Positions 1-6,692 are shown, counted from the first letter of the stretch. The stretch: 9,788 nt of DNA from an uncultured Methylococcaceae bacterium (GCA_903839795.1 CAIMDR010000253.1:1-9788); one strand, 5' to 3'. Notes: generated by a model from the sequence alone, not told the origin. Numbers and translations: made by a program.

Positions 1-938
1 GCCAGACCTGCGGCCATCGCCAAGTTGTTTTTACCAAAAGTTGAGCCATGTACCACCGCTCTATCCATTCGATTAAATACCGTATCCATTACTTTATGGG
101 TCATTGCCACCGCACCAACTGGGACAAAACCGCCTGACAGGGCTTTAGCCATACAAATCATATCCGGCTTAACATTCCAGTGATCGATTGCCCAAAATTT
201 TCCGGTACGTCCCATGCCGGTTTGTACTTCGTCGGCAACAAACAAAGTGCCGTATTTTTTGCACAGGCGCTCAACTTCAGGCAGGTAATTATCATCAGGC
301 ACATTAACGCCTTTGCCCTGAATGGGTTCGACAATAAAGGCGGCAACGTCATTATTGCTTAACGCTTTTTCCAGTGCCTCAAGATCGTTAAAAGGGATGG
401 CTTTGCAACCCGGCAATAATGGGCCGAAACCTTCACGGAAAATTTCTTCGCCACATAAGGACAGAGCGCCCATTGTCAGACCATGATAGCCATGTTCACA
501 ATAAACTATTTTTTCTCGTTTTGTGGTGTAACGGGCAAATTTGATGGCGGCTTCCAAGGCTTCCGTTCCTGAATTACAGAAAAACATTTTATCAATATTT
601 TCCGGCGTTGTTTTCAAAAGTTCTTTTGCCAGTAAGCCGCTAAGTACAGAGACATCCAACTGTACAAGATTCGGCAACTCCAGGGTTAACGTTTCCTTTA
701 AAGCATTAATAACAGTAGGATGATTACGGCCAATCGCAAATACACCAAAACCGCTTAACAAATCCAGATATTCAGTACCTGACTGGTCATAAAGATATTG
801 TCCAACCGCACGCTGATAATTACGGTCGTAGCCGATGGTCTTTAACATTCTGACCATTTGATTATTAAGATGCTGCTCGTGCAGATCAAATTTATCTGAG
901 CTATTTTGAGCGAAAAGTTCGGCAATGCTAAAAGTCAT
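1..938 (-). CDS. hpnO: HpnO-like class III aminotransferase for hopanoid side chains (partial, C-terminus beyond left edge)
   Basis: This is a PLP-dependent class III (acetylornithine/ornithine type) aminotransferase. In hopanoid loci the HpnO branch converts the ribosyl-hopane intermediate to aminobacteriohopanetriol. I translated the minus strand and see 312 residues, against roughly 460 usual for the family, so about the last third is missing. Visible marks are the cofactor phosphate site NSGTEA (122-127), the aromatic stacking GYHG (150-153), the pyridine-nitrogen aspartate in ADEVQTG (D236), the Schiff-base lysine in AKALSGG (K265), and HGSTFGKN near the end. ATG at 938 is the only reasonable start, because an in-frame TGA lies four codons upstream. 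No Shine-Dalgarno sequence is seen; the start is preceded directly by a heptamer array. It lies downstream of hpnG on the same strand, and that context favours HpnO over a general ornithine aminotransferase. Family call is secure; the HpnO role is inferred from context and the N-terminal region. Confidence 0.82.
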   Translation of the reverse strand, partial: MTFSIAELFAQNSSDKFDLHEQHLNNQMVRMLKTIGYDRNYQRAVGQYLYDQSGTEYLDLLSGFGVFAIGRNHPTVINALKETLTLELPNLVQLDVSVLSGLLAKELLKTTPENIDKMFFCNSGTEALEAAIKFARYTTKREKIVYCEHGYHGLTMGALSLCGEEIFREGFGPLLPGCKAIPFNDLEALEKALSNNDVAAFIVEPIQGKGVNVPDDNYLPEVERLCKKYGTLFVADEVQTGMGRTGKFWAIDHWNVKPDMICMAKALSGGFVPVGAVAMTHKVMDTVFNRMDRAVVHGSTFGKNNLAMAAGL

Positions 939-943
939 AATAG

Positions 944-1020
944 AGGTTCAAGGTCTAAGGTTAAAGGCTAAAGGCTAAAGGCTAAAGGCTAAAGGTTAAA
1001 GGTTAAAGGTTAAAGGTTAA
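944..1020. repeat. Heptanucleotide tandem array, AGGYTAA x 11
   Basis: Eleven consecutive 7-bp units read AGGTTAA or AGGCTAA on the plus strand. The two units nearest hpnO (AGGTTCA, AGGTCTA) are degenerate. Four AGGCTAA units are flanked by AGGTTAA units. On the hpnO sense strand this reads as CCTTTAA/CCTTTAG repeats and ends 6 nt before the hpnO start codon, so the whole leader just ahead of the gene is repeat. Arrays of this kind resemble the short tandemly repeated heptamers described in cyanobacteria. They can change copy number by slippage. Confidence 0.95.
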
Positions 1021-1053
1021 TGGCAAAGAGAGATGGTGTTGAAGATTGGTTTT

Positions 1054-1109
1054 TTTCATCTTTCATCTTTCATCTTTCATCTTTCATCTTTCGTCTTTCG
1101 TCTTTTGCC
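1054..1109. repeat. Second heptanucleotide tandem array, TTTCRTC x 7-8
   Basis: Five exact TTTCATC units (1054-1088) are followed by two TTTCGTC units (1089-1102) and a degenerate TTTTGCC (1103-1109). The repeat length equals that of the neighbouring array but the sequence is unrelated. The two arrays are only 33 bp apart and both lie between hpnG and hpnO. On the hpnO sense strand it is purine-rich GATGAAA/GACGAAA. Confidence 0.95.
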
Positions 1110-1160
1110 TGATCTTCAGTTTTGTGCTGAATAGTTACTGTTCATTCATCACTGCTAAAA

Positions 1161-1862
1161 TTAGTTAGTCAGTCTGTCAAGCTGTTTGGCAACCAATTTC
1201 AGCGTTTTTTTTGCCGCATTAAAATTCAAGCCCAGCTTTATCAAACCGGGTAATTCTGCGGGGTGTAAAAAAAGAAATACTAATAATTTCTTTAATTCAA
1301 TTTCACCCCGCTCATTAAGAGCATGGTTAATCGCTAAAGGCAAGCTCATTTCAACCGGATCAACAATGACCCGGATGACTAAAAAAGGTAGTGTATGTTG
1401 CTTTGCAATCTTGGCAATAGCGATACTTTCCATATCCAGCGCAACCGCTCCGGTTAGGGAATGCAGCTGTTTTTTATCTGTGCTGGTTGAAACAATACTG
1501 ATACTCTCCGCTAAACAGCCACACGTAACATCGATAAACTTTGACAGTATGCTGTGAGAGTAGCTGTGCCAATCGGCATTAATGTCCATCTTATTATTTT
1601 CAGCATCAATCAGCTTGTCTGCCAGGATCAAATCCCCCGGTTTTAATGAGTCAGCCAGTGCGGCGGCACAACCCCAACTAATCAGCCGTGTTGCACCTTT
1701 GGCAACCAGCAATTCAGCCGCTGCTGTAGCATTAGTAGGGCCTGCGCCTGAATAAGCAACCAACAAACGCTCCGTAATAAAGAGGGAGCCCCCTTTTTCA
1801 ATTTTTATTGAGGTCAGGGTCGTCAGTTCTTCAGGCAGAGCAACAACAAGTCCTGTGATCAC
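1161..1862 (-). CDS. hpnG: Hopanoid-associated phosphorylase HpnG (adenosylhopane adenine-releasing enzyme)
   Basis: HpnG removes adenine from adenosylhopane, giving the (phospho)ribosyl-hopane from which bacteriohopanetetrol and aminotriol are made; hpnG mutants in other bacteria accumulate adenosylhopane. The 233-residue protein has the nucleoside-phosphorylase fold signatures SGAGPTNA (38-45), SWGCA (62-66), DMES (143-146, expected ribose/purine-site segment) and RVIVDP (164-169). There is no signal peptide or obvious membrane helix, so it is cytosolic. The start codon is GTG, and its GTGA overlaps the TGA stop of shc, which points to translational coupling; no clear Shine-Dalgarno sequence precedes it. 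Third gene of the squalene synthase-shc-hpnG operon. A general MTA/SAH nucleosidase is the alternative, but fusion to the hopanoid operon and the family-typical SGAGP/WGCA pattern make HpnG the better call. Confidence 0.9.
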   Translation of the reverse strand: MITGLVVALPEELTTLTSIKIEKGGSLFITERLLVAYSGAGPTNATAAAELLVAKGATRLISWGCAAALADSLKPGDLILADKLIDAENNKMDINADWHSYSHSILSKFIDVTCGCLAESISIVSTSTDKKQLHSLTGAVALDMESIAIAKIAKQHTLPFLVIRVIVDPVEMSLPLAINHALNERGEIELKKLLVFLFLHPAELPGLIKLGLNFNAAKKTLKLVAKQLDRLTN

Positions 1863-3832
1863 TTAAGATTCAGTTCGTTGCGGTAGCGGGCCAATGCCCA
1901 TAACGGGAAAAACTTGTCATAACCATGATATTTGAGATAAAAAACCTTGGGAAATCCAGGTGCAGTAAAACATTTATCATTCCAAAAGCCGTCAGCTTGC
2001 TGATTATGCAAAATAAAATCAATACCGGCTTTTACTTCGTGGCTATGCGCTTCGCCAGCTGCCATTAAGCCTAAAACAGCCCATGCCGTTTGAAAGGCGG
2101 TGCTAAAGTGATAGCTTCCGCCAACACTTTTATCATGATAGCTTTGGTTATCTTCGCCCCAACCGCCATCTTCACGCTGTACACTTTTTAACCAAGCAAC
2201 GGCTTTGGTATACAACGGGTCAGTTTTAGGCAAATTGGTTTGTTCCAGTCCAAGCAGTACAGACCAAGTACCGTAAATATAGTTGGTTCCCCAACGACCA
2301 AACCAAGAACCGTTAGCTTCTTGTTCGTTACGTATATATTCAATGGTACGTTCCAAAGCCGGTAGATATTCCGCATGATTCTGGGCAACCTTCGCCATGA
2401 GCATGGCACAACGTGCACTGACATCAGAGGTTGGCGGGTCTAATAAAGCGCCATGATCAGCAAAGGGAATTTCATCGAGGTAATAATAAGTATTATCAAC
2501 GTCAAATGCTCCATAGCCCCCGTTTTTGGATTGCATACCTACCACCCAACGAGTTGCACTATGTATTGATTGCTCCAGCTCAGGCAAGTTGGAGTCAGCC
2601 ATTGCAAAAGCGACCACCGCCGTATCATCGACATCCGGATAATATGGATTTTCAAACTGGAATGCCCAACCGCCACCGGCTAAATCAGGCTTGGAAATAC
2701 GCCAATCGCCCGGTTCATCTGATAATTGCTTGCCTTTAAGCCACTCATAGCCTCGCGTCAGCGCCGAGTTGGTGACGTGATTAACGGCAGCACTGCCTTT
2801 CTCGGTTTCCTGCAAAGCCAACGCAGCCAGTGCCGTATCCCAAACCGGCGACAAACAAGGTTGGCAGTAAGCATCGTGCTCGTTGATAACCAATAATTTA
2901 TCGATGGCCTTGCGTGCAGTCACGATAAGCTCATGATCCTTTGGCATACCCAACAGCAACAACGCTTGATAAGCGCCCATCATAGCGGGGCAAATACCGC
3001 CCAAACCATCTTCACCGTTCAGTCGCTCAATAATCCAGTCTTTGGCTTTTTGGAGCGCCAGATCGCGTGATTTTTTAGGAATTAACGGACGCGTTGCCCG
3101 GCCTAAAAAGTCCAGTCCTAAAAAAACTTTATTTAATACGGTTCTTTCAGGAAAATAATGCTGTTCTTTTTCAGGGTGGGTGACAAAAAGCTCAAGGATA
3201 CTGACTTTGTTGGGGTTTTTAGCCGTCGCCTTTAATGTACAAAGAATAAACAGCGGCACCATAACCGTTCTGGACCAGTAAGAGACTTTGTCTAAATGGA
3301 ATGGAAACCAACTCGGAAACAGCATTATTTCCACCGGGATATACGGAACCCCGCGCCAAGGCAACTGCTCAAAGGTTGCCAGTGCAATGCGCGTAAAAAC
3401 ATTAGCTGTCGCGGCACCGCCCTTGCTCAGGATAAAATTCCTTAATATCACCATGTGCGGTGCATCAATAGAATCGCCGGCCAGCTTTAAGGCGTAATAA
3501 ACCTTAACGCTACCACTGATATCACCCGTACCGCCGGTAAAAAGAGGGTAGCTACCATCTTGCGATTGACGGGATCTTAAATAGTTGGCTATTTTGACTT
3601 GCAGCGGCTCATCAATATCACCCAGATAATGCATCATTAAGATGTATTCAGCTGGAATCGTGCAATCTGCCTCCAGTTCGAACACCCAATAACCATCGTT
3701 ATGTTGCAGGCTTAATAATTTATCTTGTGCTCTGCTAATCGCTTTATCGAGATTATAGGCTTTGGAATAAATAGTGGTTGCTGAGCTGGACGCATTGCCA
3801 GTCGGTCTTTCTGTGTTTGAGTCGGTAAACAT
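1859..3832 (-). CDS. shc: Squalene-hopene cyclase
   Basis: Shc (also called HpnF) cyclises squalene to hopene/diplopterol at the inner face of the cytoplasmic membrane. The 657-residue length is typical. The catalytic protonating motif DVDDT is at 400-404 within NPYYPDVDDTAVV. QW-type beta-turn repeats are spread over the length: QSQDGSYPLF (89-98), NGEDGLGG (272-279), KNGGYGAF (436-443), ANGSWFGRWG (506-515), REDGGWGE (553-560) and QADGFWND (612-619). The segment LFPSWFPFHLDKVSYWSR (171-188) is a characteristic cyclase region. ATG at 3832 is preceded by an AAGGA Shine-Dalgarno at about 8 nt; this site overlaps the stop codon of the upstream squalene synthase gene, only 10 bp away. The 3' end overlaps hpnG by 4 bp. 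I see no missing key residue. Confidence 0.98.
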   Translation of the reverse strand: MFTDSNTERPTGNASSSATTIYSKAYNLDKAISRAQDKLLSLQHNDGYWVFELEADCTIPAEYILMMHYLGDIDEPLQVKIANYLRSRQSQDGSYPLFTGGTGDISGSVKVYYALKLAGDSIDAPHMVILRNFILSKGGAATANVFTRIALATFEQLPWRGVPYIPVEIMLFPSWFPFHLDKVSYWSRTVMVPLFILCTLKATAKNPNKVSILELFVTHPEKEQHYFPERTVLNKVFLGLDFLGRATRPLIPKKSRDLALQKAKDWIIERLNGEDGLGGICPAMMGAYQALLLLGMPKDHELIVTARKAIDKLLVINEHDAYCQPCLSPVWDTALAALALQETEKGSAAVNHVTNSALTRGYEWLKGKQLSDEPGDWRISKPDLAGGGWAFQFENPYYPDVDDTAVVAFAMADSNLPELEQSIHSATRWVVGMQSKNGGYGAFDVDNTYYYLDEIPFADHGALLDPPTSDVSARCAMLMAKVAQNHAEYLPALERTIEYIRNEQEANGSWFGRWGTNYIYGTWSVLLGLEQTNLPKTDPLYTKAVAWLKSVQREDGGWGEDNQSYHDKSVGGSYHFSTAFQTAWAVLGLMAAGEAHSHEVKAGIDFILHNQQADGFWNDKCFTAPGFPKVFYLKYHGYDKFFPLWALARYRNELNLK

Positions 3833-3840
3833 AATGACGT

Positions 3841-3845
3841 CCTTA
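3841..3845 (-). promoter_or_regulatory. Shine-Dalgarno of shc, overlapping upstream stop codon
   Basis: The minus strand reads TAAGG then ACGTCATT before the shc ATG. The TAA is the stop of the squalene synthase gene and AAGG(A) is the ribosome site, so termination of one gene and initiation of the next share bases. This supports the ATG at 3832 and suggests coupled translation. Confidence 0.75.
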
Positions 3846-4943
3846 AAGGTCTGAATTGGCTTTTGAGGAAGGTATCGAATAAGTCCAGTCTGGAGTTTTC
3901 AGGTCTCGACTGGTTACATTAAAAAGTAACGTGAGCATAAAATTGCTTCGTCCCAGTAACTTGGTCGCAAGAATGGTTGCTTTAACACTTTTACGGGTAA
4001 TTTTAACTTGATCAGAATGATTGAAATCCAGATTTTGTTTGATTTTTCTTAAGGTCAAAACAGCCATACCTAACGCCCACAAACAAAAGTTACGGATACC
4101 GGTTTCATGAACGGGGATCTTTAACGTGTAGATCAGTGCATTGTGCAAATGACCGTGAGCAATACTGATCAGGTGCTCCAACCCCGCCCTGAAGTTTTCA
4201 TCATTCGTTTCGGGGCTTAAGTTTTTAAGATCAAAACCGGTTTCGGAAAAAATGTCCTGTGGTAACCAGCAAACGCCGCGTTGCGCATCATCCCAAATAT
4301 CTTTCAATATATTGGTCATCTGCAAGCCTTGTCCAAAAGAAACTGACAGGGTTAATAACTCCTCTTTATGCTGTGCAATTTCGGGCGAATAATGGCAAAA
4401 AAGTTTGGCCAGCATTTCGCCCACGCAACCGGCAACGTAATAACAATAGTTATCCAAATCGGCAAGCGTTCCCAGTCCGCCCTGTAAATCTTGAGCCTGA
4501 AATATCGGCATACCGGCGGCCATGGTTTCAACGCAACAAGCCAGTGCCTCAACTTGATCTTCATCAAAAGAATGCGTAATTTGTATCACCCTGGGCAATA
4601 CATGAATTAAGGTATGTTCAGCGGGAATGGTTTGCTCGGAAAGCAAAGGCGCAAGCTCTACTGCGAAGGGTTCGGCATTAACACCGCTTTTAACAACGTC
4701 AATAAACTCGGAGCAAAAGTATTTTTTTTGCTGAGCCGACAAGGAGACTTCATCCTCAATGGTGTCAACAATACGGCATAATAAATACGCGTTGGCGACT
4801 GCACCGTAAAGCTTTTCGGGTAACTGGGGAATAGTGAGCGCAAAGGTTCTGGACACGCCTTCAAGCAAGAGTGTCTGAAATTCATTGTCAGACAATTGAC
4901 TCAGTGATTTAGGGTCATCCAGAGATATTGTGGTTTCGCTCAT
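3843..4943 (-). CDS. sqs: Squalene synthase (one-enzyme, soluble type)
   Basis: Condenses two farnesyl diphosphates via presqualene diphosphate to squalene, the substrate of Shc. The 366-residue protein belongs to the trans-isoprenyl diphosphate synthase (squalene/phytoene synthase) family. Both Asp-rich Mg-diphosphate motifs are present: DTIED (60-64, in LLCRIVDTIEDE) and DIWDD (215-219, in TNILKDIWDDAQRG). YYVAGCVGEML (168-178) is the usual substrate-cavity segment. Length and the SRTFALTIPQLP start (31-42) fit full squalene synthase better than HpnC or HpnD (about 280-300 residues), which need HpnE to make squalene; no hpnC, hpnD or hpnE is seen here. No C-terminal membrane anchor is present, as in the water-soluble Methylococcus enzyme. 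First gene of the minus-strand operon. Start ATG 4943 has only a weak Shine-Dalgarno. Reductive (NADPH) activity is inferred from length and context. Confidence 0.92.
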   Translation of the reverse strand: MSETTISLDDPKSLSQLSDNEFQTLLLEGVSRTFALTIPQLPEKLYGAVANAYLLCRIVDTIEDEVSLSAQQKKYFCSEFIDVVKSGVNAEPFAVELAPLLSEQTIPAEHTLIHVLPRVIQITHSFDEDQVEALACCVETMAAGMPIFQAQDLQGGLGTLADLDNYCYYVAGCVGEMLAKLFCHYSPEIAQHKEELLTLSVSFGQGLQMTNILKDIWDDAQRGVCWLPQDIFSETGFDLKNLSPETNDENFRAGLEHLISIAHGHLHNALIYTLKIPVHETGIRNFCLWALGMAVLTLRKIKQNLDFNHSDQVKITRKSVKATILATKLLGRSNFMLTLLFNVTSRDLKTPDWTYSIPSSKANSDL

Positions 4944-4992
4944 AATAATTCAGGTATCGACCCAAAGGGGTCTAGTAAATTCGTTGATGGCA

Positions 4993-5022
4993 ATAATAGC
5001 CTGTTTGTTGGTATTTTGCAAA
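4993..5022 (-). promoter_or_regulatory. Candidate sigma70 promoter of the squalene synthase-shc-hpnG operon
   Basis: On the minus strand TTTGCA (5022-5017, 4 of 6 matches to the -35 consensus) is followed after 18 bp by TATTAT (4998-4993, 5 of 6 to the -10 consensus). Transcription would begin about 40 nt ahead of the ATG at 4943. Seen by eye only. Confidence 0.4.
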
Positions 5023-5025
5023 GCA

Positions 5026-5046
5026 ATGTTGTTTTATTGACAACAT
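5026..5046. promoter_or_regulatory. Inverted repeat ATGTTGT-N7-ACAACAT
   Basis: Perfect 7-bp arms (5026-5032 and 5040-5046) are separated by TTTATTG. It sits just upstream of the candidate -35 of the minus-strand operon, a normal place for an operator. A bound regulator cannot be named from sequence. Confidence 0.45.
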
Positions 5047-5292
5047 CCCTGTTTAGCTGGGCTGCATAACAGCTTATTGATAATTAAAACAACGATTTAA
5101 TGCCTTGTGTTGTATTTGTACAAATTACCCAAAAAACAGGCTCTTCACACCGGCATCCGGGATAATTTTTCTTAAAAACTGGAGTCGTTAGTTAAAAGAT
5201 AGTATTCTAGTAAGCAATACATAAGCGATTGTATTATATAGCAGGCCTGTTTGAATACAGGAGTTTCAGGACTAAAAAGCCCTGAGATACAC

Positions 5293-5320
5293 TTGACATT
5301 AAGCCATGCCTGACTATTGT
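5293..5320 (+). promoter_or_regulatory. Candidate sigma70 promoter of hpnH
   Basis: A perfect TTGACA (5293-5298) is followed after 16 bp by TATTGT (5315-5320, 4 of 6). The resulting leader would be roughly 95 nt and would include the palindrome at 5372-5389. Confidence 0.45.
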
Positions 5321-5371
5321 TGTTTTATTACTACACGCTTATTGTCACTTATGATATATCAGGTTTTGGAA

Positions 5372-5389
5372 TGGTCAAACTATTGACCA
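5372..5389. promoter_or_regulatory. Perfect palindrome TGGTCAA-ACTA-TTGACCA ahead of hpnH
   Basis: Two 7-bp arms flank a 4-nt centre, ending 33 bp before the hpnH start codon. As DNA it has the form of a dimeric repressor or activator site. As RNA it would form a 7-bp stem with a tetraloop in the hpnH leader. Confidence 0.55.
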
Positions 5390-5410
5390 AATTATAGTTA
5401 TAACAATTTT

Positions 5411-5415
5411 GGAGG
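5411..5415 (+). promoter_or_regulatory. Strong Shine-Dalgarno GGAGG of hpnH
   Basis: GGAGG stands 7 nt before ATG at 5423. This decides the start: the in-frame TTG at 5417, two codons upstream, is too close to the site to be used. Confidence 0.85.
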
Positions 5416-5422
5416 TTTGCAG

Positions 5423-6532
5423 ATGGGTGTTCCTTTACGTCAGCAGTTAGCAGTCGGCCGTTATCTAATTAAACAAAAAATAAAAGGGGTAAAAAAATAT
5501 CCTTTGGTACTCATGCTGGAGCCATTATTTCGTTGCAACCTGGAGTGTGCGGGCTGTGGCAAAATTGATTATCCTGACGATATTCTCGACAAACGCCTGT
5601 CATTTGAAGAATGTATGCAGGCAGTTGATGAGTGTAACGCTCCCATGGTCTCAATTCCGGGTGGTGAACCGCTTATTCATAAAGAGATGCCGCAAATTGT
5701 TGCCGGTATTATTGCCCGCAAAAAATTTGTTTATCTCTGTACGAATGCTTTGTTATTAAAAAAGCGCATTGATGATTACACGCCCTCCCCTTATTTGACC
5801 TTCTCAATCCATTTGGATGGTATGCAGGAACGACATGATGCTTCTGTTTGCCAAGATGGTGTCTTTGACCGGGCAGTTGAAGCCATAAAACTGGCGTTGG
5901 CAAAAGGCTTTAGGGTTACCGTAAACTGCACGCTTTTTCAGGGTGAAAAGTCGCAGGAAGTTGCCGATTTTCTGGATTATGTAACAGAACTGGGTGTTGA
6001 AGGTATCACCATAGCACCTGGCTTTAGTTATGAGCGCGCGCCTCAACAAGATGTGTTTATTAAAGGCAAAGACGTTAAAGACTTATTCAGAGGCATCTTC
6101 AAAATTGGTAAAAGTCGCAAATGGCAATTAAATCATTCATCACTTTATCTTGATTTTTTGGCCGGCAATCAAAACTATGAATGCACGCCTTGGGGCAATC
6201 CTACCCGCAACGTTTTTGGCTGGCAAAAACCTTGTTATTTACTGGCTGATGAAGGTAATGCAGACAGTTTTCAAGAGCTTCTGGATACCACGCCTTGGGA
6301 CAAATACGGCAACGTTAATAACCCTAAATGCGCAAGCTGCATGGCGCATTGCGGTTATGAAGCAACGGCCGTTGAAGATATGTTGAAGCATCCGTTGAAA
6401 GCTTTATTAACGTCTATCAGAGGCCCTAAAACTGAAGGCGACATGATACCCGAGCCTACGCCACTGTATGTTGAAGATAAACCGTTACCCACTCTTGCCG
6501 GCATTCCTATTGTTATAGAAATGACTGAATAA
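5423..6532 (+). CDS. hpnH: Radical SAM adenosylhopane synthase HpnH
   Basis: HpnH uses a [4Fe-4S] cluster and S-adenosylmethionine to add the 5'-deoxyadenosyl radical to hopene (diploptene), forming adenosylhopane, the first C35 hopanoid. The protein is 369 residues from ATG 5423, the family's usual length. The CX3CX2C cluster motif is at C38, C42 and C45 (FRCNLECAGCGK), and GGEPL (80-84) is the SAM-binding segment. C106 in FVYLCTNAL matches the position of the cysteine reported in Streptomyces HpnH to quench the substrate radical; that match supports the chosen start. The C-terminal part has the family-specific cysteine-rich segment CASCMAHCGYEA and the ECTPWGNPTRN motif. It heads the plus-strand genes, divergent from the squalene synthase operon. 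Confidence 0.96.
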   Translation: MGVPLRQQLAVGRYLIKQKIKGVKKYPLVLMLEPLFRCNLECAGCGKIDYPDDILDKRLSFEECMQAVDECNAPMVSIPGGEPLIHKEMPQIVAGIIARKKFVYLCTNALLLKKRIDDYTPSPYLTFSIHLDGMQERHDASVCQDGVFDRAVEAIKLALAKGFRVTVNCTLFQGEKSQEVADFLDYVTELGVEGITIAPGFSYERAPQQDVFIKGKDVKDLFRGIFKIGKSRKWQLNHSSLYLDFLAGNQNYECTPWGNPTRNVFGWQKPCYLLADEGNADSFQELLDTTPWDKYGNVNNPKCASCMAHCGYEATAVEDMLKHPLKALLTSIRGPKTEGDMIPEPTPLYVEDKPLPTLAGIPIVIEMTE

Positions 6533-6558
6533 CTCGTAGCAAAACTGTCCCTTTAAAG

Positions 6559-6608
6559 CAGATTTTAGCCCGCCTTGTTGTTGATGGGACAAGGCCGGGC
6601 TAAAGCTG
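6559..6608. other. Long hairpin between hpnH and hpnM
   Basis: Arms TTTAGCCCGCCTTGT (6564-6578) and ACAAGGCCGGGCTAAA (6589-6604) pair over 15 bp with one bulged base around a 10-nt loop; CAG/CTG at 6559-6561 and 6606-6608 extend it. It starts 26 nt after the hpnH stop. No run of T follows on the plus strand, so it is not a standard intrinsic terminator. It may be a 3'-end stabiliser, partial terminator or dispersed palindrome. Confidence 0.7.
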
Positions 6609-6678
6609 TATCTACCGATTTGAAGGACTGAACAGTTATGACAGCAATGTAAAAAATTTTATTAATATGCCACGTTTA

Positions 6679-6683
6679 TGAGG
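6679..6683 (+). promoter_or_regulatory. Shine-Dalgarno TGAGG deciding the hpnM start
   Basis: TGAGG ends 9 nt before ATG 6693. The upstream in-frame ATG at 6678 overlaps this site and has no ribosome site of its own, so 6693 is preferred. Confidence 0.6.
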
Positions 6684-6692
6684 TTTTGTTTT

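Larger units (their letters stand above)
4944..5422. other. Divergent intergenic regulatory region, squalene synthase / hpnH
   Basis: No credible gene lies in these 479 bp. The stretch is AT-rich and drives two divergent hopanoid transcription units. It contains candidate promoters on both strands, several inverted repeats, and CCTGTTT at 5000-5006, 5048-5054 and 5246-5252 on plus and at 5134-5140 on minus. A small hairpin GACCC-AAAG-GGGTC lies in the squalene synthase leader at 4959-4972, and an imperfect one (TCAGG/CCTGA) at 5266-5285. Confidence 0.8.

Noticed and set aside
944..1109. CRISPR array
   Set aside because: Units are 7 bp and contiguous with no spacers.
1128..1144. 17-bp imperfect palindrome TGAATAGTTACTGTTCA after hpnG as a terminator or operator
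   Set aside because: One mismatch, AT-rich, no T run on the minus strand; too weak to list as a feature.
1186..1557. Plus-strand 123-residue reading frame opposite hpnG
   Set aside because: Antisense to a clear HpnG protein, with no family features of its own.
5150..5175. Short CCGG/ATCC palindromes followed by a T-rich stretch as a terminator
   Set aside because: The stem is only 4 bp and no gene ends nearby on the plus strand.
5417..5422. TTG start for hpnH two codons upstream of the ATG
   Set aside because: It is only 1 nt from the GGAGG site, which is at ideal distance for ATG 5423; the C106 numbering also fits ATG.
6559..6608. Intrinsic terminator after hpnH
   Set aside because: No T tract follows the stem on the plus strand, so I list it only as a hairpin.
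6678..6692. Upstream ATG start for hpnM
   Set aside because: It overlaps the TGAGG ribosome site that serves ATG 6693, and the shorter form gives a normal signal peptide. It cannot be fully excluded.
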